A DNA stretch of 6,040 bases, from the NCBI GenBank assembly GCA_002397355.1, contig DHAI01000070.1, positions 1-6,040 on the forward strand. Direction: 5' to 3'. Below, one piece after another: positions 1 to 5,318 of this stretch (within the stretch, counting starts at the first letter, position 1; each line of letters starts with the position of its first letter). The notes beneath the pieces were generated by a model. The model was not told the DNA's origin. It made no database searches and saw only the letters and a program-made list of their open reading frames with translations. This DNA is from Ruminococcaceae bacterium UBA4958 (lineage in GTDB: Bacteria > Bacillota > Clostridia > Oscillospirales > Acutalibacteraceae). Made by a program: the position numbers and the translations under genes.

Positions 1-45
1 AGCAAAAGAGCCGGGCATCCCCTGGGGATGCCCGGCTCTTTTGCT
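1..45. terminator. Symmetric bidirectional intrinsic terminator
   Basis: The two arms, 1-22 and 24-45, are perfect reverse complements around a single central T at 23. In practice the innermost bases form the loop. The core is GC-rich (GCCGGGCATCCCC) and each outer end is an A-run matched to a T-run (CTCTTTTGCT), so both strands read as a stem followed by U's. It lies 94 nt past the stop codon of the minus-strand GH18 gene and most likely ends that transcript. The symmetry means it could also stop a plus-strand gene entering from the left, which is outside the window. Confidence 0.88.
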
Positions 46-138
46 CTGATTTCTGTTTCAACGGCGCTGGCCTCGGACGCTCCTGTCTTTTGCTGCCCGG
101 CGTTTCCGCAGCTCTTGTTCATACCGCCGCGCCGCACG

Positions 139-1560
139 CTACGGCAGCAGCTTGCGCACTGTGAAATTGTCGTTCAGAAGCTCCCAGTTCCCGGGGAAAG
201 GATAGCAGAGCGCCCAATAGCTGATGCCTCTGAGGCCGTATTCCTTCACAAGATCAAATTTCGCCTGGGCGCTGCGCGCATCCTCGAACCAGACCTCGTG
301 TTCGCGCCCCTGTTCGTCGGTATACCGGAAAAACGGGGACTGCGTCGCTTCATCGTACTGAATCGCGGCGCCGTATCGGACCGCCCTGCGCCTTGCCTCG
401 GCGATGCTGAAAGTTTGCGCCTCCTGCCCCTGGACGAACGGCAGGAGCCAGTCGCGGGCGTATATCTGGAAACCGAGAAAGATCTTATCCCTCGGTATGA
501 CGGAGACGGCGTAGTCGAGTACGCGCCTGATCTGATTGATGGGCGAAACTGCCTGCGGGGGGCCTCTCCGGTAGCCCCATTCGTATGTCATAAGCACCAC
601 GAAGTCCATGATCCTGCCGTGCGCCGCGTAGTCGTGAGCCGTATAGAGCAGCCCCTCCTGTTCCGTGCCGTATTTCGGCGCAAGGGCCGAGGAGATGGTA
701 TAATTCAGCGCGTGCATGCGGTCCGCCGCCCGCTGTAAGAAGCTGTTATATAGCTCCCGGTCATCCGGCAAGACGTTTTCAAAGTCTATATTCAGGGCGA
801 GGTAGCCCTTTTCCTGCATGACGGTGACGATGTTGTCGAGAAGGGTGCTCCCGACGGCCGTATCGGAGAGGACGACGTGAGCGAGGTTGTTTCCGAGCGA
901 CGTCGAGGTGAAATTCGTGACGCTCATCATGGGCACGACGTTTTTCGCGTAGGCGGCGCTGATGATCGGGCTGTCGTCGAAAGGCTGAAGGCTGCCGTCC
1001 TCACGGATGAGATACGCAAAGGGCGCGACATAGGTCAGGCTGTCGCCCACGTCGGTGACGCACGGGGCGCCAGCCTCTCCTTCCGTATAGACGTAGGCGT
1101 TCACATCCTTTTCCGGTCTTTCGCGCCTGAGCGGTATGACGAGCACGGTCCCCGGGTAAATACGGTCGGGGTCAGATATCCCGTTCGCCCGCATCAGGTC
1201 GTCGAGCCCCACCCCGAAGCGTTGCGCGATCTCCCCCAGCGTATCGTTCGTTTCCACCGTATAGCGCTGCGCGGGAATGCGGAGCACCTGGCCGACGGTC
1301 AGCGCGTTCGGGTTGGCGATGCCGTTCTGCCGCACAATCGCCTGCACCGTCGTGCCGAACCTGTTTGCGATGCTCCAGAGCGTGTCGCCGGAGCGCACGG
1401 TGTAATCGAAATCCTCCGTCGGGATGACGAGAGCCTCCCCGACGACAAGCTGATCGGGGTTCGGTATCGCATTGGCCGCGACGATCGATCCGACCGTGAC
1501 GGAATACTGCCGGGCCAGCTGGGTGATGCTCTGGCCGGCCCTGACTGTATGGATAAGCAT
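139..1560 (-). CDS. LysM-GH18 spore peptidoglycan hydrolase (SleL/YaaH-like)
   Basis: The 473-residue product has three LysM peptidoglycan-binding modules (about residues 3-47, 53-96 and 100-143), each opening with YTV/HTV and closing with a VIP/RIP motif. A glycoside hydrolase family 18 domain follows (about 152-465). The GH18 active-site strand reads LNIDFENV, with E261 as the expected catalytic acid; the first acidic position of the usual DxDxE is Asn257. MTYEWGY at 324-330 and the following GPP..VSPINQ are typical of the SleL/YaaH group, which in Bacillus are spore-associated N-acetylglucosaminidases acting on cortex fragments during germination. There is no signal peptide: LysM1 starts at residue 3, as in spore-coat-delivered members. 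The start was chosen at the ATG at 1560 because GGGGGGAGAG lies 5 nt upstream and LysM1 begins there; a longer frame from a TTG at 1617 has no such site. The gene is transcribed alone and divergently from the LytTR gene. The family is certain; the exact cut bond and the spore role are inferred. Confidence 0.94.
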   Translation of the reverse strand: MLIHTVRAGQSITQLARQYSVTVGSIVAANAIPNPDQLVVGEALVIPTEDFDYTVRSGDTLWSIANRFGTTVQAIVRQNGIANPNALTVGQVLRIPAQRYTVETNDTLGEIAQRFGVGLDDLMRANGISDPDRIYPGTVLVIPLRRERPEKDVNAYVYTEGEAGAPCVTDVGDSLTYVAPFAYLIREDGSLQPFDDSPIISAAYAKNVVPMMSVTNFTSTSLGNNLAHVVLSDTAVGSTLLDNIVTVMQEKGYLALNIDFENVLPDDRELYNSFLQRAADRMHALNYTISSALAPKYGTEQEGLLYTAHDYAAHGRIMDFVVLMTYEWGYRRGPPQAVSPINQIRRVLDYAVSVIPRDKIFLGFQIYARDWLLPFVQGQEAQTFSIAEARRRAVRYGAAIQYDEATQSPFFRYTDEQGREHEVWFEDARSAQAKFDLVKEYGLRGISYWALCYPFPGNWELLNDNFTVRKLLP

Positions 1561-1588
1561 AAATTCTCTCCCCCCTGTCACACTATCA

Positions 1589-1617
1589 TACATATTCAGA
1601 AAAATCACGTTTGACAA
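1589..1617 (-). promoter_or_regulatory. Weak candidate promoter for the LysM-GH18 gene
   Basis: On the minus strand TTGTCA (1617-1612) is followed after 17 nt by TATGTA (1594-1589), a fair -35 and a poor -10 for the housekeeping sigma factor. An overlapping TATGAT lies at 1590-1585 but at an unsuitable spacing. I looked for sigma-E, -F, -G and -K type elements, expected if the gene is sporulation-specific, and found no convincing match. Treat this as a placeholder. Confidence 0.25.
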
Positions 1618-1722
1618 CCGGAATTCGCGGCGCCGATATCATTTCGCAAACTTTTAAAGGTCCTTTTCGGCCCGCCGGAAAGCGCGGAGGACACCCGCAA
1701 GGCTGAAAGCCGCGGCAAAATG

Positions 1723-1763
1723 ACCGTTTATGCCTGAAACACGACCACCTGTTGAAAAACGGT
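1723..1763. promoter_or_regulatory. Candidate LytTR operator (ACCGTTT inverted pair)
   Basis: ACCGTTTAT at 1723-1731 fits the LytTR-type box [TA][AC][CA]GTTN[AG][TG] at all nine positions. ACCGTTTTT on the opposite strand (1763-1755) fits eight of nine. Together they make a perfect 7-bp inverted repeat, ACCGTTT...AAACGGT, about 32 bp between box centres. The right box also sits inside a small imperfect hairpin, CCACC-T-GTT/AAC-GGTGG (1745-1765). The site lies just upstream of the probable LytTR gene promoter, as expected for autoregulation. Characterised LytTR sites are mostly direct repeats about two helical turns apart, so the inverted arrangement is a reason for caution. Confidence 0.42.
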
Positions 1764-1791
1764 GGATTTTAAAACGCGGATCTCCTATACT
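1763..1791 (+). promoter_or_regulatory. Candidate promoter of the LytTR-DUF3021 unit
   Basis: TATACT at 1786-1791 is a good -10 element. The hexamer 17 nt upstream, TGGATT (1763-1768), is a poor -35, which would suit an activator-dependent promoter with the LytTR box pair directly upstream. The start would be near 1798, leaving a short leader of about 20 nt with the ribosome site GAGGTGG at 1803-1809. Confidence 0.4.
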
Positions 1792-1816
1792 GGAATCGTA
1801 TCGAGGTGGTGGCGGA

Positions 1817-2257
1817 ATGCAAATCGAAATCAAGGTCGATAAAAACTGCAAGGAACTCAAGGTGATCGTCGTCGCCGAAAAAATAACGGGCGAGGTAAAC
1901 GACGTCGTCAAAAAGCTTTCGGAAGACACGCCGCAGAGGATCGTCGGCTTCCGGGACAGTCGCGCCGCCATTCTGAACGAGGCCGATCTGTACCGCGTCT
2001 ACTCCGCGAGCGGAAAAATCCACGCGGTTACGTCCGGCGGCGAGTACATCCTGCACCTGAGGCTCTACGAGCTGGAGCAGAAATTAGACAGGCGCAGCTT
2101 CGTCCGCATTTCCAACTCGGAGATCGTAAACCTGAACCAGGTCAAAAGCTTCGACCTGAGCTTTACCGGGACGATCTGCATCCGCCTTTCGGACGGCACG
2201 GTCAGCTATGTTTCCAGACGCTACGTTTCAAAGATCAAGCAGGTACTAGGGATATGA
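1817..2257 (+). CDS. Stand-alone LytTR-family DNA-binding regulator
   Basis: The 146-residue product is a short N-terminal part (about 1-42) plus a LytTR DNA-binding domain (about 43-145). Diagnostic stretches are the SFVRISNSEIVNLNQV segment at 94-109, the beta-strand GTICIRLSDGT at 118-128, and the C-terminal SRRYVSKIK at 133-141. There is no response-regulator receiver domain, so activity is not set by a histidine kinase in the usual way. Directly downstream is a DUF3021 membrane protein, a pairing widespread in Firmicutes. In the analogous S. mutans HdrRM and BrsRM systems a membrane protein restrains the LytTR partner; that role here is inference. The start was taken at the ATG at 1817, with GAGGTGG 7 nt upstream, rather than the in-frame ATG at 1730, which has no ribosome site and adds a tail unlike the family. 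The targets, besides its own promoter, are unknown. Confidence 0.95.
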   Translation: MQIEIKVDKNCKELKVIVVAEKITGEVNDVVKKLSEDTPQRIVGFRDSRAAILNEADLYRVYSASGKIHAVTSGGEYILHLRLYELEQKLDRRSFVRISNSEIVNLNQVKSFDLSFTGTICIRLSDGTVSYVSRRYVSKIKQVLGI

Positions 2258-2262
2258 GGTGA
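2256..2262 (+). promoter_or_regulatory. Ribosome binding site overlapping the LytTR stop codon
   Basis: GAGGTGA begins inside the TGA stop of the LytTR gene (2255-2257). It serves two adjacent ATGs, at 2266 and 2269. Measured from the GAGG core the spacing is 6 or 9 nt, so both starts are usable and differ by one Met. The overlap suggests translational coupling. Confidence 0.8.
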
Positions 2263-2265
2263 ATT

Positions 2266-2721
2266 ATGATGAAGAAGCGTGCATTTCTGCGGGGACTTCT
2301 CGGCTTTCCCCTCGGCGTCGCGATCGGTTATGCCATCACCATTTTGATTTCCGCGGGCTGGGGAAACGGGAGCTATCTTCCGTGCGTCCCCTCCCTGATC
2401 GAAACGGCCGGCAGCGAAATCGCCGCGGTCGTGCTGCAGGCGGCGCTGAGCGGCCTGCTCGGCGCGTCTTTTGCGGCGGCGTCCGTGATCTGGGAAATTG
2501 AAAACTGGAGCATCGCGAAACAGACGGGCATTTATTTTTTGATCTCGTCCGTCACAATGCTCCCGATCGCCTATTTCGCGCAATGGATGCGGCATACCGT
2601 CGCGGGATTCCTCTCCTATTTTGGAATTTTCGCCGCCGTGTTCGTTATCATTTGGATCATCCAATACTGCTTTTGGAAACGCAGGATCAAAAAGCTGAAC
2701 CAGAAAATCGGGGACCGGTAG
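2266..2721 (+). CDS. DUF3021 family four-helix membrane protein
   Basis: The 151-residue product has four hydrophobic segments, at about 7-29, 53-76, 88-107 and 111-136, and a basic C-terminal tail (WKRRIKKLNQK, 137-147) that should stay in the cytoplasm by the positive-inside rule. The ENWSIAKQT stretch before the third helix and the overall four-helix plan match DUF3021 proteins. The function is not established for most members. Its position 8 nt behind a stand-alone LytTR gene, sharing that gene's stop region for its ribosome site, points to a two-protein sensory unit in which this protein senses a membrane or envelope state and controls the regulator. No enzymatic motif is visible. The family call rests on recalled pattern plus context; the role is inferred. 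Confidence 0.85.
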   Translation: MMKKRAFLRGLLGFPLGVAIGYAITILISAGWGNGSYLPCVPSLIETAGSEIAAVVLQAALSGLLGASFAAASVIWEIENWSIAKQTGIYFLISSVTMLPIAYFAQWMRHTVAGFLSYFGIFAAVFVIIWIIQYCFWKRRIKKLNQKIGDR

Positions 2722-2790
2722 CAGGGCGCCGGAATCCCGTCCGGAACCGGGGCAACGTTTTCGGGGAAAAAACACGCCCCCTCGCCCAAG

Positions 2791-2843
2791 GAAATGGACC
2801 GGAGGAACACGGGGTTTTTTACCCATGTTCCTCCGGCCCTTTC
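2791..2843. terminator. Long hairpin, probable terminator of the LytTR-DUF3021 unit
   Basis: An 11-bp perfect stem (CCGGAGGAACA at 2799-2809 with TGTTCCTCCGG at 2826-2836) is extended inward, past one mismatch, by GGG/CCC (2811-2813, 2822-2824). It is extended outward by GG/CC and AAA/TTT past a mismatch and a bulge. The loop holds six T's (2815-2820). It begins 69 nt past the DUF3021 stop. The T-run following the 3' arm is short (TTTCTC), so it is an atypical intrinsic terminator; a processed or regulatory RNA hairpin is the alternative. Confidence 0.55.
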
Positions 2844-2958
2844 TCACGATTCGATTCTGCGGCAGACCGCGCCTTCCCGCGCGTCACGGGGTTCAAGGCC
2901 CGGTTTTCCGCCGGCCGGCGCGTTTTGGGGCGCCGGGGCGCCCGTATCGAAATTTTTC

Positions 2959-2987
2959 TTGACAGCCCGCGAATCCCGGAATATACT
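2959..2987 (+). promoter_or_regulatory. Strong housekeeping promoter of the MarR-ABC operon
   Basis: TTGACA at 2959-2964 is a perfect -35 element. It is followed after exactly 17 nt by TATACT at 2982-2987, five of six to the -10 consensus. Transcription should start near 2993-2995, leaving a leader of about 67 nt before the MarR start codon. Such a strong promoter fits an operon normally held off by a repressor. Confidence 0.88.
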
Positions 2988-2990
2988 AGT

Positions 2991-3017
2991 GCTAACCTAA
3001 TTATTAGATAAGCTAAC
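2991..3017. promoter_or_regulatory. Candidate MarR operator at the transcription start
   Basis: The palindrome CTAAT-T-ATTAG occupies 2997-3007. On either side lie identical GCTAAC hexamers (2991-2996 and 3012-3017), 21 bp apart start to start, which is two helical turns. A second possible half-site pair is TTAG-n5-CTAA (3004-3016). The AT-rich block begins 4 bp past the -10 element in otherwise GC-rich DNA, where a bound dimer would block initiation. MarR proteins usually bind short palindromes of this size and regulate their own operon, so autorepression is the likely reading. Confidence 0.6.
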
Positions 3018-3045
3018 TACCAACGCGGCGAACCGACTGTTCGAG

Positions 3046-3051
3046 AGGAGG
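3046..3051 (+). promoter_or_regulatory. Ribosome binding site of the MarR gene
   Basis: A perfect AGGAGG (within GAGAGGAGG) sits 9 nt before the ATG at 3061. It fixes this start over the next in-frame Met, codon 7. Confidence 0.85.
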
Positions 3052-3060
3052 CGAAGTCCG

Positions 3061-3582
3061 ATGAAAAGCGAGGAAGAAATGGCGGGCAAAAACCTTTCGA
3101 GGGCCTTTCTTCAGTTCCCCTACCTTTACCGCTACGGAAAAAAAATGCACCATATGCACGGCGCAAGCGGCTGCGACCTCAGGCCGAGCGACGTCGTGAT
3201 GCTCTTCGCCATCAAAAGCGAGCAGAACAAGCGGACCGGCGTCACGGCGACTCTCCTGAGCGCGAGCACGGGAATGAAGACGCCGTCGATCAACGCCGTG
3301 CTCTCGGCCCTGGAAAAGCGTGGGCTGATCCGCCGCGTCACCGATACCGGCGACCGACGCTTTGTCCTGATCACGCTGAGCGAAAGCGGAGAAAGAGCGG
3401 TGGACCATTTCCGGCGCGTCTATGAAAGCCACGTCCGGGAACTCGTCGTCTACCTTGGCGCCGAAAAGAGCAATCTGCTCGCGGAGCTGATGAACGAAGT
3501 TTACGAATACCTCCGGCAGAAATGCGGGCGCGCGCCGGAGAAAACGCAAAAACAAGCGGGAGTGCATCCCGATATCCGCTGA
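3061..3582 (+). CDS. MarR-family transcriptional regulator of the ABC exporter operon
   Basis: The 173-residue product has the MarR winged helix-turn-helix plan: an N-terminal dimerisation helix, a DNA-recognition helix around TPSINAVLSALEKRGLI (74-90), and a wing carrying DTGDRR (95-100), the conserved Asp-x-x-Asp-Arg-Arg type motif. C-terminal helices (about 110-153) complete the dimer interface. The last 20 residues are a polar tail beyond the usual fold. It is the first gene of an operon with two ABC half-transporters, the classic arrangement for a local repressor that senses a substrate of the pump. The TGA stop is followed 8 nt later by the first exporter gene, whose ribosome site overlaps this stop. 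Cys38 and Cys155 are the only cysteines, so a redox role is possible but not supported. The ligand is not predictable from sequence. Confidence 0.95.
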   Translation: MKSEEEMAGKNLSRAFLQFPYLYRYGKKMHHMHGASGCDLRPSDVVMLFAIKSEQNKRTGVTATLLSASTGMKTPSINAVLSALEKRGLIRRVTDTGDRRFVLITLSESGERAVDHFRRVYESHVRELVVYLGAEKSNLLAELMNEVYEYLRQKCGRAPEKTQKQAGVHPDIR

Positions 3583-3590
3583 GGTGTTGT

Positions 3591-5318
3591 ATGCTGAAAA
3601 TCTACCGCAGACTGAAACCGTATTCCCTTCAGATTGCCGCCATCACGGCGCTTGTCTTTCTGCAGGTCCTCGCCGACCTGTACCTTCCGACGGTCATGTC
3701 GGACATCATCGACAACGGCATCATGAAGGAGGACGTGGGCTACATCTGGCACGAAGGGCTTTATATGCTGCTGATTTCCGGCTGCGGCGCGGCCTGCGCC
3801 GTGCTCGCCAGCTTCCTGAGCTCGAAGGTGGCCATGGGGCTCGGCCGCAATCTACGCAACGATATTTTCGAGCATATCGAGAGCTTCTCGCTTGCCGAAT
3901 TCGACCGTTTCGGTTCTTCGACGCTCGTGACGCGCACGACGAACGACATCGTGCAGATCCAGACCGTGACGATCATGATTCTGAGCATGATCCTGCGCGC
4001 GCCGATCATGTACACCGGCGGCGTCATCCTCGCGTATTCGAAAGACCGGCGCCTGACGACTCTTCTGCTCATCGTGCTGCCGTTCGTGGCCGTGATCATC
4101 TATCTCGTCGCAAAATTCGTCATCCCGCTTTTCCGGCAGGTGCAGAAGAAGATCGACAAACTCAACCTCGTGCTGACGGAAAACCTGAAGGGGATCCGCG
4201 TGATCCGGGCGTTCAACCGGGAAGCGCACGAGAAAAAGCGCTTTGCGCGGGCAAACGGCGACCTGACGGGCACCTATATCCGGGTAAACCGGATCCTTGC
4301 GCTGCTGATGCCCGCCATGATGCTGCTGATGGAGGCGCTGATGGTGGGAATCCTCTGGTTCGGCGCACTGCGCATCGACGCGGGAGAAATGGATCTCGGC
4401 GCGCTCGTCGCTTTCCTTCAGTATGCGATGCAGATCATGTTCGCGCTCGTCATCATGACGATGATGTTCATCATGATCCCTCGCGCGCAGGCCGCCGCCG
4501 ACCGCGTCAATGAAGTGCTCGGGACGGAGCCGTCCATCCGTGACGTGCCCGAAGAGCGCGCCGCCTGCTCCGGGCGCGGCTTCGTCGAGTTCGACCGCGT
4601 CTCGTTCCGCTATCAGGGAGCTGAGGAGCCGGCGCTGAAAGACGTTTCGTTCCGGGTGAAGCCGGGCGAGACGACCGCAATCATCGGCGGAACGGGCAGC
4701 GGCAAAACGACGCTGGTCAACCTGATCCCGCGCTTCTACGAGGTTGAAAGCGGCCGCGTGCTGGTAGACGGCGTCGACGTGCGGAAGCTCCCGCAGGAGG
4801 AGCTTCGCGCCAAGATCGGCTTCGTGCCGCAGAAGGCCGTCCTGTTTACCGGTTCCGTCGCCGACAACCTCCGCTACGGCAAAGACGACGCGAACGAAGA
4901 GGAGCTGCTCCACGCCGCGCAGGTGGCGCAGGCCGACGGCTTCATCTCCGGCATGGAAGCCGGATTCGGCACCATGCTGTCGGAGGGCGGCCTCAACCTC
5001 TCCGGCGGGCAGAAACAGCGGCTCGCGATCGCGCGGGCGATCCTCCGCAAACCGGAGATCTATGTCTTCGACGACAGCTTTTCCGCGCTCGACTTCAAAA
5101 CGGACGCGAAGCTGCGCGCGGCCCTTCGGAAAGAGACGGGGAATGCGACCGTCATCATCGTGGCCCAGCGCGTCGGCAGCGTGATGAACGCCGACCGCAT
5201 CATCGTTCTCGACGAAGGAAGCGTCGCGGGCATCGGCACGCACCGGGAACTGCTACGGACCTGCAAGGTCTACCGCGAGATCGTGTCGTCGCAGCTGTCA
5301 CAGGAGGAAATGGCATGA
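3591..5318 (+). CDS. ABC exporter half-transporter, degenerate-site subunit
   Basis: The 575-residue product fuses a six-helix exporter domain (helices at about 15-40, 57-78, 125-148, 156-180, 237-260 and 270-297) to an ATPase domain (about 330-570). Motifs in order are Walker A GGTGSGKTT (366-374, Lys372), Q-loop Gln414, signature LSGGQKQR (470-477), Walker B IYVFDD (490-495), D-loop SALD (498-501) and switch region VAQR (524-527). The catalytic Glu after Walker B is Asp495 and the switch His is Gln526. This is the pattern of the TM287-like subunit in heterodimeric exporters, where one of the two ATP sites does not turn over. The start is the ATG at 3591: GAGGTG (3581-3586) precedes it, and a longer frame from 3522 would lie inside the MarR gene. 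It overlaps the next gene by ATGA. Multidrug, lipid or peptide export are all possible; the substrate is unknown. Confidence 0.96.
   Translation: MLKIYRRLKPYSLQIAAITALVFLQVLADLYLPTVMSDIIDNGIMKEDVGYIWHEGLYMLLISGCGAACAVLASFLSSKVAMGLGRNLRNDIFEHIESFSLAEFDRFGSSTLVTRTTNDIVQIQTVTIMILSMILRAPIMYTGGVILAYSKDRRLTTLLLIVLPFVAVIIYLVAKFVIPLFRQVQKKIDKLNLVLTENLKGIRVIRAFNREAHEKKRFARANGDLTGTYIRVNRILALLMPAMMLLMEALMVGILWFGALRIDAGEMDLGALVAFLQYAMQIMFALVIMTMMFIMIPRAQAAADRVNEVLGTEPSIRDVPEERAACSGRGFVEFDRVSFRYQGAEEPALKDVSFRVKPGETTAIIGGTGSGKTTLVNLIPRFYEVESGRVLVDGVDVRKLPQEELRAKIGFVPQKAVLFTGSVADNLRYGKDDANEEELLHAAQVAQADGFISGMEAGFGTMLSEGGLNLSGGQKQRLAIARAILRKPEIYVFDDSFSALDFKTDAKLRAALRKETGNATVIIVAQRVGSVMNADRIIVLDEGSVAGIGTHRELLRTCKVYREIVSSQLSQEEMA
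5302..5307 (+). promoter_or_regulatory. Ribosome binding site of the second ABC gene
   Basis: AGGAGG lies 7 nt before the ATG at 5315, inside the last codons of the first ABC gene. With the ATGA stop-start overlap (5315-5318) it implies coupled, near-equal production of the two half-transporters. Confidence 0.88.

Larger units (their letters stand above)
2722..3060. other. Non-coding region between the LytTR unit and the MarR-ABC operon
   Basis: These 339 nt hold no supportable gene. From left to right there is a modest hairpin at 2749-2780 (GGGGC and GTTTT arms paired with AAAAC and GCCCC), a long hairpin at 2791-2843, and a very GC-rich stretch with several mutually exclusive hairpins at about 2910-2943. 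Those include the palindrome GCCGGCCGGC (2910-2919) and GGGCGCC/GGCGCCC (2928-2943). After them come the MarR promoter, its candidate operator and the leader. Open frames crossing it lack ribosome sites and any recognisable protein pattern. Confidence 0.75.

Noticed and set aside
1..120. Small minus-strand open frame (MNKSCGNAGQQ...) downstream of the GH18 gene
   Set aside because: It has no ribosome binding site and reads straight through the terminator stem, which would disrupt its function. I see no evidence it is translated.
28..738. Plus-strand open frame opposite the GH18 gene
   Set aside because: It starts inside the terminator hairpin, has no ribosome site and no recognisable protein. 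The opposite strand encodes a conserved GH18 domain.
1611..1642. Plus-strand TTGACA (1611-1616) with TATCAT (1637-1642) as a promoter for the LytTR gene
   Set aside because: The spacing is 20 nt, too long, and the start would be about 170 nt from the gene. TATACT at 1786 is better placed.
2825..2962. Short plus-strand open frame from an ATG in the 2791-2843 hairpin
   Set aside because: No ribosome site is available (the start is within the stem), the composition is Arg/Pro-rich as expected of random GC-rich DNA, and it ends in the MarR promoter.
3852..5243. 463-codon minus-strand open frame under the first ABC gene
   Set aside because: It is rich in His, Asp and Arg with no family pattern and is the mirror of a gene with all the ABC motifs intact.
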